The position numbers and the translations under genes were made by a program. DNA of 64,000 bases, from NCBI RefSeq assembly GCF_012272695.1, contig NZ_CP050902.1, forward strand, positions 1,550,001 to 1,614,000, written 5' to 3'. The stretch's first letter is position 1; each line of letters starts with the position of its first letter. This stretch comes from Nocardioides sp. JQ2195. GTDB lineage: Bacteria > Actinomycetota > Actinomycetes > Propionibacteriales > Nocardioidaceae. Below the pieces are notes generated by a model that did no database searches, was not told the origin of the DNA, and worked only from the letters and a program-made list of their open reading frames with translations. This document shows positions 11,554 through 20,714 of the stretch, piece by piece.

Positions 11554-12207
11554 TCAGCCGAAGGGCAGCGGGTCGGGGGCGAGCGAGACGGCCTTGGCCC
11601 GGGCCGAGGTGAGCTTGCGGCGGTGGTGCTGACGGCACAACACCTCGTAGGACACCTCGGCAGGCTCGGCGTCCCGCTCCTCGACGTCGCCGACCACGAC
11701 GACATCACCCTCGGTGACCATGGCGCCGTTCTCGGTGCGGGCGTTGTGGGTGGCTCGCTTGCCGCACCAGCAGAGCGCCTCGACCTGGAGCACGTTCATC
11801 CGGTCGGCCAGCTCCACCAGCCGGGCACTGCCGGGGAACAGTCGCGAGCGGAAGTCCGTGAGGATCCCGAAGGCGAACACGTCGATCTGGAGCTCGTCGG
11901 TGACCTTGGCGAGCTGGTCGATCTGCTCCGGTGTGTAGAACTGGGCCTCGTCGCAGATCAGGTAGTCGATGCGCCCACCCTGGGTGAGGGTGTCGACGAC
12001 GTACTTCCAGAAGTCGAAGTCGGCGGTGACCTCGAGGGCCTGGTGGGTCAGCCCGAGGCGCGAGGACAACAGTGCCTCGCCGGCCCGGTCGTGGGTGGTG
12101 AAGATCCGGCCGATCCGGCCCCTCGCCGCGTGGTTGTGGTTCGTCTGGAGCGCCAAGGTGCTCTTGCCCGAGTCCATGGTCCCGGTGAAGAAGTGAAGTT
12201 CAGCCAC
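11554..12207 (-). CDS. tdk: Thymidine kinase (type II)
   Basis: A 217-residue TK1-like enzyme that phosphorylates thymidine for DNA precursor salvage. The P-loop GTMDSGKST (Lys15), the DEAQF motif and a C-terminal zinc-binding module (CWCGKR ... CRQHH) are visible. The GTG at 12207 puts the P-loop at the usual distance from the N-terminus; the frame is open upstream but that extension is not family-like. It is divergent from the rhodanese gene across 74 bp. Confidence 0.92.
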   Translation of the reverse strand: MAELHFFTGTMDSGKSTLALQTNHNHAARGRIGRIFTTHDRAGEALLSSRLGLTHQALEVTADFDFWKYVVDTLTQGGRIDYLICDEAQFYTPEQIDQLAKVTDELQIDVFAFGILTDFRSRLFPGSARLVELADRMNVLQVEALCWCGKRATHNARTENGAMVTEGDVVVVGDVEERDAEPAEVSYEVLCRQHHRRKLTSARAKAVSLAPDPLPFG

Positions 12208-12281
12208 GGGGCGCAATGATGCCACGCGAGCCGTGGCCGGGGACGCTGGGCACCGCGCGCCGCAGCGGGCACGATGGACCC

Positions 12282-13091
12282 ATGACCGGCCCACTGATCT
12301 CCGTCCCAGAGCTGCAACGAGTCCTCGCTGACGTCACCGTGCTGGACGTCCGTTACCGCATGGGTGATCCGACGGGACGCACCCAGCACGAGGCCGGGCA
12401 CATCCCGGGCGCGGCGTACGTCGACCTCGACCTGGACCTCGCCGCGCCCGCTGGCGAGGGCGGCCGGCACCCCTTGCCTGACGCCGACGTCTTCGTCGAG
12501 GCGATGCGACGGGCGGGGGTCAGCAACCGGCGTCCGGTCGTGGCGTACGACGACTGGTCCGGCCACGCTGCCGCCCGGGCCTGGTGGCTGCTCCGGCACC
12601 ACGGGCACCAGGACGTGCGGGTCCTCGACGGCGGGTGGGCAGCCTGGGTTGCCGCCGGAGGCGAGCAGGAGAACGGCGGTGTCTCGTGCCAGCCCGGCGA
12701 TTTCACCGGTGAGCCGGGCTCCATGCCCGTGGTCGATGCGGAGTCGGTGACCGGGGTGGACGTGCTGATCGACGCCCGGGCGCCCGAGCGCTACCGGGGC
12801 GAGCAGGAACCGGTCGATCCCGTCGCCGGTCACATCCCGGGAGCAGTGAACGTGCCGACCGACCGCAACCTCGACGACCACGGCCACTTCCGTGACCCGC
12901 ACGAGCTGGGTGAGCTCTATGCCGGGGTCGGTGCGTCTCGGGACGCGACCGTGGCCGCCTACTGCGGCTCCGGGGTCACCGCAGCCCACGACGTGCTCGC
13001 CCTCGAGGTGATCGGCGTCCCGGCTGCGCTCTACCCGGGATCGTGGAGCGGGTGGATCACCGACCCGAACCGGCCGGTCGAGACCGGCTGA
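12282..13091 (+). CDS. Thiosulfate/3-mercaptopyruvate sulfurtransferase (tandem rhodanese)
   Basis: A 269-residue protein with two rhodanese domains. The N-terminal one is inactive-type (LDVRYRMGDPTGR) and the C-terminal one carries the active-site Cys228 in AAYCGSGVTA. It transfers sulfane sulfur from thiosulfate or 3-mercaptopyruvate; the CGSG(V/I)TA loop resembles mercaptopyruvate sulfurtransferases more than classical rhodaneses. ATG 12282 is preceded by CACGAT 6 nt upstream, a weak leaderless -10. It may be cytoplasmic sulfur-handling housekeeping. Confidence 0.85.
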   Translation: MTGPLISVPELQRVLADVTVLDVRYRMGDPTGRTQHEAGHIPGAAYVDLDLDLAAPAGEGGRHPLPDADVFVEAMRRAGVSNRRPVVAYDDWSGHAAARAWWLLRHHGHQDVRVLDGGWAAWVAAGGEQENGGVSCQPGDFTGEPGSMPVVDAESVTGVDVLIDARAPERYRGEQEPVDPVAGHIPGAVNVPTDRNLDDHGHFRDPHELGELYAGVGASRDATVAAYCGSGVTAAHDVLALEVIGVPAALYPGSWSGWITDPNRPVETG

Positions 13092-13116
13092 GGCGCAGCG
13101 GTCGGTCACCGTGCAG

Positions 13117-13142
13117 GTCCACGCGGGCCCTGCGTGGGACCC
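13117..13142. terminator. Hairpin between convergent sulfurtransferase and reductase genes
   Basis: Arms GGTCCACGC (13117-13125) and GCGTGGGACC (13133-13142) pair with one bulged G around a 7-nt loop. The position between two converging stop codons suits a bidirectional terminator. Confidence 0.45.
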
Positions 13143-13165
13143 ACGACATCGGGCTCAGGCGCCGC

Positions 13166-15163
13166 TCACCAGTGCACGCCCTTGAAGAGGCGGGCCAGGA
13201 GGATCTGCTCGCTCTCGCGCTTGCCGTCCTCGTCGCCCCGGGCGGCGGCGGAGTCGGGGAACACGTGGTAGGCCATGTTCAGCAACCGGAACGCCGCCTT
13301 CGGTGCCACGGTGTGGGCGACCGCGCCGGCGTTGCCGAGCGCGGTGTTGACCTCGTGCGGTCTCTCGACGAGTGCCTTGATCACCACGTCCGCGGCCTGG
13401 GCCGGTGAGATGGTGGGGAACTTGTCGTAGAGCTTGGTCGGGGCGATCATCGGCGTCTTCACCAGCGGCATGTGGATGCTGGTGAAGGTGATGCCGTCGC
13501 CGACGACCTCGGAGGCCACCACGTTGCTCCACGCGTCGAGCGCTGCCTTCGAGGCGACGTACGCCGAGAAGCGCGGGGGGTTGGTCTGGACGCCGATCGA
13601 GCTGATGTTGACGATGTGGGACCGCCTCTGCTCCCGCATCGTCGGGAACAGGCCCATGATCAGTCGGATGGCGCCGAAGTAGTTGAGCTGCATGGTGCGC
13701 TCGAAGTCGTGGAACCGGTCGTGGCTGAGCTTGATCGACCGACGGATGGAGCGTCCGGCGTTGTTGACCAGGAAGTCGATGCTGGGCAGCTCGGTGCTCA
13801 GCTGCTCGCACAACGTGTCGATGGCCTCGAGGTCGGACAGGTCGCAGGGGAACACATGGGCCGTTCCGCCGCGCATCTCGATGGTCAGGCGAAGGTCCTC
13901 CAGCTTCTCCTTGCCCCGCGCCACCAGCACCGGGATGCCGCCGGCCTGGGCCACCTTGAGGGCGGTGACCTGTCCGATGCCGGAGGAGGCGCCGGTGATC
14001 ACGACGTGCTTGCCGGCCAGGGCCTTGCGAGTCTCCGGGTCGCGCCCCGTGGTCTGGTCGAGGTTCTCCTCCCAGTAGTTCCACAGCAACCGCGAGTAGG
14101 ACTCCAGCACCGGGACCGAGATGCCCGAGCCGGCCAGGGCCTGCTCGGTGCGCCGGGAGTCGAAGGTCGGCTCGAACGAGGTGTGCGCCAACACCTCCGG
14201 AGGAATCCCGGCTCGCCCCACGGTCTGGCCGAGCACCAGCTGCATGGGCGTGCTGCGGATCGCGGCATTGGCCAGCGACATGGGCCGCAGCGACCGGGGG
14301 AGGCCACTGAACGGGCGCGACGTGACCGACCGGTCCAGGGGTTGGGCGAACTGGGGCGCGCCGGCCGCACTGCAGAAGGCGTTGAGCATCTCCACGACCG
14401 GCTGCGGCTCGGGGTTGACCAGGTGGAACGCTTTGTTGTCGTGGCCCGGCACGTGCGCCAGATGATCCATCGCCTTGGCGACGTAGTCGACCGGGACCAC
14501 GTTGGTGTCCCCGAGGTCGATGCCCACCAACGGCAACCAGGACGGCAACGCGTCGCGCAGTCGCTTCAGGACGGGGAAGAGGTAGTAGGGGCCGTCCACC
14601 TTGTCCATCGCCCCGGTCTCGGAGTGCCCGACGACGATGGCAGGTCGATAGACGCGCCACGGCAGGCCGGACTCCCGGACCAGCTTCTCGGACTCGAACT
14701 TCGTGCGGTGGTAGGGCGAGGGCAGCGTCTGGCCCTCGTCGAACATGGTCTCGTCGAAGGCCCCGTGGTAGCTGCCGGCTGCCGCGACGGAGGAGACCTG
14801 GTGGAAGCACCCGACCTCCAGGGTGGCGGCCAGGGAGAGTGCGTAGCGGGTGCCCTCGACGTTCATCGCGTCGTTGGTCGAGTCGTCCGCGGTCATGTCA
14901 TAGATCGCGGCGAGGTGGAAGAAGTGCTCGATGCTGCCCACGTGCTCGGCGATCCACTGCGGGTCGACCCCGAGGTCAGGTGAGCCGAGGTCACCGATGA
15001 CGGGCTGCACACGGTCCGAGCCCCATCTCGCGATGAGCCGTTCCATGCGGGGCAGGGAGGAGGCACGGCACAGGACGAAGATGTCGCCCTCGCGGTTCTC
15101 GAGGAGCTCCTCGACGAAGAAGCGGCCGATGAAACCCGTGGCGCCGGTCACAAAATACGACAT
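13166..15163 (-). CDS. Two-domain SDR fusion, AcrA1-type fatty acyl-CoA reductase
   Basis: A 665-residue fusion. Residues 1 to about 370 form an extended SDR/FAR-type domain (TGATGFIG nucleotide loop near residue 7; YHRTK catalytic pair). Residues about 383-665 form a classical SDR (TGASSGIG near 389; NNAGRS; YVASK near 535). This architecture matches mycobacterial AcrA1 (Rv3391), an alcohol-forming fatty acyl-CoA reductase used for wax-ester or fatty-alcohol synthesis. Substrate chain length cannot be told from sequence. A leaderless -10 (TACTCT) lies 6 nt before the ATG. An alternative is a two-domain SDR of unknown specificity. Confidence 0.72.
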   Translation of the reverse strand: MSYFVTGATGFIGRFFVEELLENREGDIFVLCRASSLPRMERLIARWGSDRVQPVIGDLGSPDLGVDPQWIAEHVGSIEHFFHLAAIYDMTADDSTNDAMNVEGTRYALSLAATLEVGCFHQVSSVAAAGSYHGAFDETMFDEGQTLPSPYHRTKFESEKLVRESGLPWRVYRPAIVVGHSETGAMDKVDGPYYLFPVLKRLRDALPSWLPLVGIDLGDTNVVPVDYVAKAMDHLAHVPGHDNKAFHLVNPEPQPVVEMLNAFCSAAGAPQFAQPLDRSVTSRPFSGLPRSLRPMSLANAAIRSTPMQLVLGQTVGRAGIPPEVLAHTSFEPTFDSRRTEQALAGSGISVPVLESYSRLLWNYWEENLDQTTGRDPETRKALAGKHVVITGASSGIGQVTALKVAQAGGIPVLVARGKEKLEDLRLTIEMRGGTAHVFPCDLSDLEAIDTLCEQLSTELPSIDFLVNNAGRSIRRSIKLSHDRFHDFERTMQLNYFGAIRLIMGLFPTMREQRRSHIVNISSIGVQTNPPRFSAYVASKAALDAWSNVVASEVVGDGITFTSIHMPLVKTPMIAPTKLYDKFPTISPAQAADVVIKALVERPHEVNTALGNAGAVAHTVAPKAAFRLLNMAYHVFPDSAAARGDEDGKRESEQILLARLFKGVHW

Positions 15164-15169
15164 GGCGCG

Positions 15170-15175
15170 AGAGTA
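15170..15175 (-). promoter_or_regulatory. -10 hexamer TACTCT, leaderless arrangement
   Basis: On the minus strand TACTCT (TAnnnT) ends 6 nt before the ATG at 15163 of the acyl-CoA reductase gene, with no Shine-Dalgarno between them. Confidence 0.5.
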
Positions 15176-15245
15176 GTCGCAAACTGACGGATCCGGGTGG
15201 GGCCGTGGCTAAGTGTCTCAACCGCATCCGGGGATCAGGGCGCGG

Positions 15246-16313
15246 CTAGTCCTGCTTGCCGCCGCCGAACATGATCTCGTCCCAGCTCGGCACGGAGGCG
15301 CGGCCCTTCTTGCGAGCCGGCTTGCGGGCAGGCTTGGGCTCGGTCACCTCCTGCGCGGCGGCAGCGCGGTCGTCGTCGCTGTCCTTCGACGACGACGGTG
15401 CCTCGGCGTCGTCGGGGGTCTCGGCGAGCGGCTCGGGCGTGGGTGAGAGAGCCGGCTCCTCATCGGCTTCCGGGGCACGAACCCGCTCGGCGGTCTCGGT
15501 CAGGTCGACCGTCGACTCCTCGTCCGCCGTGTGCGAGCCGGCGTCGGCCGCAGTCGGGTCAGTCGCCGTCCGGTCGGTCGCGGCCCGGTCGCGCGGGACC
15601 TCGTGCTGGGGCGCTGCGGTCTCGTTGGCGATCTCGATCGCATCGTCACCCAGGGGCAGCTCGTCCTCCGGGACCGCGCTCAGCCGACGCTGGCGGGCCT
15701 GCTTCAGGTCGTCTCGTCGCTCGGGCTTGGCTGAACCGGAGACCTGCTCGCCGACCAACCACCGTGCGTCGTCGTTCTCGACGGTGACGTAGTTGCCCGG
15801 GGCGTCGAAGGCGAACTTCGCGGAGCCCTTGCGCTTGCCGACGGTGTAGTCGCCGGTCAGGGCCCAGCGGCCGTCCTCACGTCGCCAGGAGTCCCATTCG
15901 ACCACCTCGGTGGAGACTCCCAACGGGCTCAGCTGGGCGGCCACGGCCTCACCGAGGGTGCGGGCACCCTGGTCGCCGGCCTTGCGGCGCACGGAGGCAC
16001 GTTGGGCGCGCTGGGCGATGTGGGCGCGTTCGGCCAGCACCGGATTGGCGAACGGCAGGATCTTCTCGACGGTTGTCTGCGCCGCCTGTGCCACGGACTC
16101 CGGCGACTCCCCAGCGCGGATGCGGGTCTGGATGTCGCGCGGACGGAGGGTGCTTTCCATCTGAATCTCCAACTGGCCGAGTCGAGCATGCTCGCCGCGC
16201 AGGGCGGCCCGGAGGTGTCGGTCGATGGTGAGGCTGTATTCCTCACCGGTGTCGCTGACCAGGAGCAGGCGTTTGTTGTCCGCGCTCAACCCTGCGAGCG
16301 TGAGGTGCAACAT
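15246..16313 (-). CDS. sepH: Septation protein SepH (DUF3071)
   Basis: A 355-residue cell-division protein. An N-terminal DUF3071 domain (LHLTLAGLSADNKRLLLVS) contains a helix-turn-helix-like stretch (IQTRIRAGESPESVAQAAQ). It is followed by a long acidic, Ala/Glu/Pro-rich disordered region and a conserved basic C-terminal tail ending RASVPSWDEIMFG. In Streptomyces and mycobacteria SepH binds FtsZ and promotes Z-ring assembly. ATG 16313 has AGGA 7 nt upstream; ATG 16328 in frame is possible. It is divergent from the TRIC channel gene. Confidence 0.88.
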   Translation of the reverse strand: MLHLTLAGLSADNKRLLLVSDTGEEYSLTIDRHLRAALRGEHARLGQLEIQMESTLRPRDIQTRIRAGESPESVAQAAQTTVEKILPFANPVLAERAHIAQRAQRASVRRKAGDQGARTLGEAVAAQLSPLGVSTEVVEWDSWRREDGRWALTGDYTVGKRKGSAKFAFDAPGNYVTVENDDARWLVGEQVSGSAKPERRDDLKQARQRRLSAVPEDELPLGDDAIEIANETAAPQHEVPRDRAATDRTATDPTAADAGSHTADEESTVDLTETAERVRAPEADEEPALSPTPEPLAETPDDAEAPSSSKDSDDDRAAAAQEVTEPKPARKPARKKGRASVPSWDEIMFGGGKQD

Positions 16314-16358
16314 CGGTGGTCCTGTCATCTGTGTTCGTCCGTGTCCGGTTTCGCGCTG

Positions 16359-16364
16359 AGCCTA
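16359..16364 (-). promoter_or_regulatory. Candidate -10 (TAGGCT) for sepH
   Basis: TAGGCT on the minus strand would place a start site near 16352 and a leader of about 40 nt that includes the AGGA ribosome site before ATG 16313. Confidence 0.35.
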
Positions 16365-16391
16365 CGCCAGCATCGGCTGCTGGACCCGCAC

Positions 16392-16397
16392 TACACT
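16392..16397 (+). promoter_or_regulatory. -10 hexamer TACACT, leaderless arrangement
   Basis: TACACT ends exactly 7 nt before the ATG at 16405; the 7 nt (CCGCCCC) contain no ribosome-binding site. Confidence 0.55.
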
Positions 16398-16404
16398 CCG
16401 CCCC

Positions 16405-17031
16405 ATGTCGTCGATGCCGCTTCTCGTCACGTTCGACCTGCTCGGCATCTTCGTGTTCGCGATCTCGGGAGCCCTGGTCGCCGTCCGCAAGGAGTTGGAC
16501 CTCTTCGGCGTCCTCGTGCTGGCGGGCACCACCGGGCTCGGCGGAGGCTTCCTGCGCGACGTGCTGATCGATGCGACCCCTCCGGCCGCGCTGACGGACT
16601 GGCGCTACCTCCTGGTCCCGGTCGGTGCGGGGCTGATCACCTTCGTGTTCCACCCGGCTCTGGGTCGGATGGAGTCCTACGTGCACGTCTTCGACGCGTT
16701 CGGGTTGGCCCTCTTCTGCGTCACGGGTGCGACCAAGGCGATGGAGTACGGCGTGGGGCCGGCGCCGGCCGCGCTGATGGGCATGGTCACCGGCATCGGT
16801 GGCGGCATGGCCCGTGACCTGCTGGCCGGCCGGGTGCCGGTGGTCTTCCGCGGGGAGCTCTACGCGACCCCGGCCCTGGCGGGGGCCGCCGTGGTGGCGA
16901 CGCTGCACTGGTTCGAGCAGCCGATCTGGTTGGTGGCCGTCGCCGGGGGCGGCCTCTGCCTGGTCTGGCGGCTCGTGGCGCTCCGGCGCAACTGGCAGGC
17001 GCCGATGCCGACGGGCTCCTCCAGCGTCTGA
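16405..17031 (+). CDS. TRIC-family cation channel (YadS/UPF0126-like)
   Basis: A 208-residue integral membrane protein with about seven hydrophobic segments arranged as two TRIC repeats. Each repeat carries the family signature: GTTGLGGGFLRDVL near residue 41 and TGIGGGMARDLL near residue 129. Bacterial TRIC homologues are trimeric monovalent-cation channels of the inner membrane. It stands alone, divergent from sepH and convergent with the lactone oxidase; a leaderless promoter fixes the start. Confidence 0.85.
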   Translation: MSSMPLLVTFDLLGIFVFAISGALVAVRKELDLFGVLVLAGTTGLGGGFLRDVLIDATPPAALTDWRYLLVPVGAGLITFVFHPALGRMESYVHVFDAFGLALFCVTGATKAMEYGVGPAPAALMGMVTGIGGGMARDLLAGRVPVVFRGELYATPALAGAAVVATLHWFEQPIWLVAVAGGGLCLVWRLVALRRNWQAPMPTGSSSV

Positions 17032-17050
17032 TCGCCCTTCCATCGATCAA

Positions 17051-17070
17051 CCGGCACGTGCTGCTGCCGG
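17051..17070. terminator. Small hairpin between convergent genes
   Basis: CCGGCA (17051-17056) pairs with TGCCGG (17065-17070) across 8 nt, between the TRIC stop and the lactone oxidase stop on the opposite strand. Confidence 0.35.
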
Positions 17071-17089
17071 GGTCGGCGACGCGACGGGA

Positions 17090-18394
17090 TCAGTTGCCGA
17101 GCACGCGCTCCAGGTAGGAGTTGGCGAAGAGCCGGTTCGGGTCGAGCCGGTCACGCAGGTCGAGGAACTCCTGCCAACGCGGGTACGTCGGGGCGAGGTC
17201 GGCGGCGGTTCGGGTGTGCACCTTGCCCCAGTGCGGGCGGCCGTCGTAGGACGTCAGGATCTCCTCGACCCCACGGAAGTACGCCGTGTGGTCGGTGTGC
17301 TGGTTGACGTGGAAGGCGAGGTAGATCGATTCGCGTCCGGTGGAAGTGCCGAGCGTGAGGTCGTCGGCCGGCGTCATCCGGATCTCGACCGGGAAGCTGA
17401 TCCGCCAGTCGGAGGCCTCGATCAGCCTGCGCACCTCGCGCAGCGCGGCCAGTCCGACCTCGCGTGGGACGGCGTACTCCATCTCGCGGAAGACCACGCG
17501 ACGCGGTGAGGTGAACACCTTGTAGGGGATGTCGCTGTAGCTGCGCTCCGACAGCAGCCGGCCCGACATCTCGTTGAACCGCGGCACCAGGGATGGCACC
17601 CGGTTGCCGATGGCGTTGATCGCGCCGAAGGCGGTGTTGGCCAGGAAGTCGTCGTCGAGCCACGCCCTGAAGCGGGAGAGCGGCTCCGCATCAGCGGGTG
17701 CCAGGTCCTGGCGGTAGTTGCGCTTGACCTGCATCCGGTCGGTGTGCGGGAACCAGTACATGTCGCAGTGGTGGCTCTCCGCGACGAACTCGCCGTAGCG
17801 CTCGAGTGCCTCGTCCCACAGCATCGGCTGCTCGTGGGCGAGGAGCACCCCGAGGGGTTCGACGTCGAAGGTGAGCTGGGTGAGGATGCCGAGTGCCCCG
17901 AGGCCGAGTCGTGCGGCCGCGAAGACATCGGGGTTCTGGGTCGCCGAGGCATTGATCACGGAACCGTCGCCGGTCACCAGCTCGAGCCCGGACACCTGGG
18001 CGGAGAGCGATGCCTTGAGCCCGCCGGTGCCGTGCGTGCCGGTGCTGGTCGCCCCAGCGAGGGTCTGCTCGTGGATGTCGCCCATGTTGTGCAGCGACAG
18101 CCCGAGGCGGGCCAGCTCGGTGTTGAGCACGTGGAGGGGAGTGCCGGCCAGCGCGGTCACCGTCATCGCGTCACGGTCGACGTCGAGGATGCCGGCGAGG
18201 GCGTCCGGGCGCAGCATGACGCCCTCGGGCGCGGAGATCGACGTGAAGCTGTGGCCGGTGCCGACCATCTTCACCGGGCTGCCTCGTTCCGCTGCCTCGG
18301 TGACCGCGTCGACCACGTCGGCAGGGGTCGTCGGCGTCAGGACGTCGCTGGGCGTCGCGGACTCGAGGCCAGACCAGTTGCGCCATTGCGTCAT
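17090..18394 (-). CDS. FAD-linked sugar-1,4-lactone oxidase (D-arabinono/L-gulono type)
   Basis: A 434-residue VAO-family flavoenzyme. The N-terminal FAD domain has the GTGHSF motif, whose His is the usual covalent FAD attachment site, followed by TLAGATSTGTHGTGG. The C-terminal ALO domain ends with the family's HWGKVHT motif and a FANSYLERVLGN tail. It should oxidise an aldono-1,4-lactone with oxygen or a dye acceptor, as mycobacterial Rv1771 does. ATG 18394 overlaps the upstream MFS stop (TCATG on the plus strand), so the two genes are coupled. No signal peptide is seen. Confidence 0.84.
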   Translation of the reverse strand: MTQWRNWSGLESATPSDVLTPTTPADVVDAVTEAAERGSPVKMVGTGHSFTSISAPEGVMLRPDALAGILDVDRDAMTVTALAGTPLHVLNTELARLGLSLHNMGDIHEQTLAGATSTGTHGTGGLKASLSAQVSGLELVTGDGSVINASATQNPDVFAAARLGLGALGILTQLTFDVEPLGVLLAHEQPMLWDEALERYGEFVAESHHCDMYWFPHTDRMQVKRNYRQDLAPADAEPLSRFRAWLDDDFLANTAFGAINAIGNRVPSLVPRFNEMSGRLLSERSYSDIPYKVFTSPRRVVFREMEYAVPREVGLAALREVRRLIEASDWRISFPVEIRMTPADDLTLGTSTGRESIYLAFHVNQHTDHTAYFRGVEEILTSYDGRPHWGKVHTRTAADLAPTYPRWQEFLDLRDRLDPNRLFANSYLERVLGN

Positions 18395-19578
18395 GTCGAG
18401 GAGGTTACTGGCCGTCGGCTCGACGCTGCAGCGGCGGCGCCCAGGAGACCGGCTGCCAGCGGCACGAGGTAGGCCGGTGAGGCGCCGTGTGCGTCGATCA
18501 CCAGCCCGGCGATGGCCGCACCGGGCGCGATGCCGATGCCCATGCCCGTCTGCAGGATCGACATGCCCTCCGTGACCCGCGAGGCCGGAACGGCCTCCTC
18601 GGTCGCTGACATGGTGGCGATCAGGGTGGGGGCGATGGCCATGCCGCTGAGCAGCAGGAGTCCGGCCATCACCCACATCGAGTCGACGAACGGCAGTGGC
18701 GCCATGGTCAGCGCCAGGGCCACGGTGCCCCACATGGCGCGGGTGGCGGGAGGTGTGCGCCAGGGCACGACACCGCTGGCCACGCCCGCGGTCAGGCTGC
18801 CCAGGGCCCAGGCGGTGAGCAACGGGCCGGCCCACTGCTTGGCGCCCTGCTCCTCGGCGAAGGCCACGGTGATCACCTCGGCCGCACCGAAGATGGTCCC
18901 GAGGGCCAGGCACAGGATGGCCAGCGGGATGACCGTCGCCCACGGCATGCGCGCGCGGTGGGTCTCGACCGGCCGCTGTCTCCGGGCAGGGGGCTGGGTG
19001 CCGCGTTGGAGGGCCAGGACCAGCGTGCCGATGAGTCCGCAGGTGATCGCGGTGACCAGGCCGGCGACGGGGTGCCAGGCGGTGGCGAGAAAGGTGGCCA
19101 GCGTCGGCCCGGTGACGAACACTCCTTCGTCGACCACGGCCTCCAGGGCGAAGGCCGTCTGGACCGAGCGCTTGTCGGGCAGCACGTGGGCCCACCGGGC
19201 ACGTACGCAGGCACCCACCTGGGGGAGTGCGGCGCCGGAGACAGCGGCGAGCAGGTGGACGAGCCAGTGGGAGGCCTCCACCTGCACCGCCCAGATCATC
19301 AGCGACAGCGACACCGTGAACAGCAGCTGGGCCGCCGGCAGAGCGAGGTGCTGGCCGAATCGGTCCGCCAACCGGCCGTGGATGACGGCGAAGACCGCGT
19401 TGGCGAGCAGGTACGCCGACGCGACGGTCCCGGCGAGACCGTAGGAGCCGGTGTGGGCCGAGACGAGCAGCACGATGCCGAGGCTGACCATCGAGACCGG
19501 GAGCCGGCCGGCGAACCCGGCGAGGCTGAACTGCCAACCGCCCGGGGTGGCGAGCACACGGCGGTAGGAGGACAACAC
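18391..19578 (-). CDS. MFS transporter
   Basis: A 395-residue, 12-segment major facilitator protein with an MFS loop motif after the second helix ([14 protein letters not shown]). The GTG start at 19578 has a weak -10-like CAGACT 6 nt upstream and no ribosome site. It overlaps the lactone oxidase by 4 bp, so it may move that enzyme's substrate or product, but the substrate is not predictable from sequence. It is divergent from ferrochelatase across 47 bp. Confidence 0.78.
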   Translation of the reverse strand: MLSSYRRVLATPGGWQFSLAGFAGRLPVSMVSLGIVLLVSAHTGSYGLAGTVASAYLLANAVFAVIHGRLADRFGQHLALPAAQLLFTVSLSLMIWAVQVEASHWLVHLLAAVSGAALPQVGACVRARWAHVLPDKRSVQTAFALEAVVDEGVFVTGPTLATFLATAWHPVAGLVTAITCGLIGTLVLALQRGTQPPARRQRPVETHRARMPWATVIPLAILCLALGTIFGAAEVITVAFAEEQGAKQWAGPLLTAWALGSLTAGVASGVVPWRTPPATRAMWGTVALALTMAPLPFVDSMWVMAGLLLLSGMAIAPTLIATMSATEEAVPASRVTEGMSILQTGMGIGIAPGAAIAGLVIDAHGASPAYLVPLAAGLLGAAAAASSRRPVTSST

Positions 19579-19612
19579 CAGGACAGTCTGCCGTCCCTCC
19601 TTGGCCGGTTCC

Positions 19613-19618
19613 TAGGAT
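19613..19618 (+). promoter_or_regulatory. -10 hexamer TAGGAT, leaderless arrangement
   Basis: TAGGAT ends 7 nt before ATG 19626. An upstream in-frame ATG at 19617 overlaps this hexamer and is therefore unlikely to be the start. Confidence 0.55.
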
Positions 19619-19625
19619 GGGTGCC

Positions 19626-20711
19626 ATGCACCCCGATCCGCTTCCCTACGACGCACTCCTCCTGGTCTCGTTCGGGGGGCCGGAGAAGGCCGACGACGTC
19701 GTCCCGTTCCTCGAGAACGTCACCCGAGGCCGGGGCATCCCCCGCGAGCGACTGGTCGAGGTGGGGGAGCACTACTTCGGCTTCGGTGGCCGCTCTCCGA
19801 TCAACGACCAGAATCGTGAGCTCCTGGCCGCCATCCGCGAGGACCTCGCCGGCGCCGGCATCGACCTGCCGGTCTACTGGGGCAACCGCAACTGGGATCC
19901 CTACCTGACCGACGCGCTCGAGGAGATGAAGGCGGACGGCGTGACCCGCGCCGCCTGCTTCGTCACGTCGGCGTACTCGTCGTACTCCGGGTGCCGCCAG
20001 TACCGCGAGAACCTGGCCGAGGCCGCCGCCGCGGTCGAGGGGGCTCCGCGACTGGACCGGTTGCGCCACTACTTCAACCACCCGGGCTTCCTCACCGCGA
20101 TGGTCGACTCGACGCTGACCGCCCTGTCGGAGCTGCCGGACGCGGAGCGCGAGGACGCCCACCTCGTCTTCGTCACCCACTCGATCCCCATCTCGATGGA
20201 CGACGCGAGCGGCCCGGAGGGAGGGGCGTACGTCGCCCAGCACCGCAGCGTGATGCAGGAGATCGTCGAGCGGGTGCGCCTCGAGACCGGCCACCGCCAC
20301 CGGCACGAGCTGGTCTACTGCTCGCGGTCCGGCGCCCCGCACATCCCGTGGCTCGAGCCCGACGTCAACGACCACCTCGCCACGCTCGCCGCGGAGGACG
20401 GGCCTCCGGTCGTGGTGATTCCGATCGGCTTCATCTCCGACCACATGGAGGTGGTCTACGACCTCGACACCGAGGCCGCGGCCACCGCCGAGAAGCTCGG
20501 GCTGACCTTCGTCCGCGCGGCCACGGCCGGCATCGACCCCCGGTTCGTGGCGATGGTCCGCGACCTGCTGCTGGAGCGTGCCGCCACCGAACGTGGCGAG
20601 GAGGTGGTCCGCGCCAGTGAGGGCGGTCTCGCGCCCTGCTGGGACGTCTGCGCGGCCGGTTGCTGCGCCAACCCCCGCGGACCGTTGCCAGCCCTCGGCG
20701 GGCTGGACTAG
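19626..20711 (+). CDS. hemH: Ferrochelatase (coproporphyrin-dependent type)
   Basis: A 361-residue chelatase that inserts iron into coproporphyrin III (or protoporphyrin) in heme synthesis. Seen: [14 protein letters not shown] at the N-terminus, the catalytic-His region [12 protein letters not shown], and [10 protein letters not shown] Cys-rich C-terminus ([10 protein letters not shown]) plus an internal Cys123 (SGCRQYREN) fits the [2Fe-2S] cluster known in actinobacterial ferrochelatases. The start at 19626 follows the leaderless promoter. The inositol-phosphatase gene begins 3 bp after its stop. Ferrochelatase is also called cpfC in this pathway. Confidence 0.93.
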   Translation: MHPDPLPYDALLLVSFGGPEKADDVVPFLENVTRGRGIPRERLVEVGEHYFGFGGRSPINDQNRELLAAIREDLAGAGIDLPVYWGNRNWDPYLTDALEEMKADGVTRAACFVTSAYSSYSGCRQYRENLAEAAAAVEGAPRLDRLRHYFNHPGFLTAMVDSTLTALSELPDAEREDAHLVFVTHSIPISMDDASGPEGGAYVAQHRSVMQEIVERVRLETGHRHRHELVYCSRSGAPHIPWLEPDVNDHLATLAAEDGPPVVVIPIGFISDHMEVVYDLDTEAAATAEKLGLTFVRAATAGIDPRFVAMVRDLLLERAATERGEEVVRASEGGLAPCWDVCAAGCCANPRGPLPALGGLD

Positions 20712-20714
20712 CGG

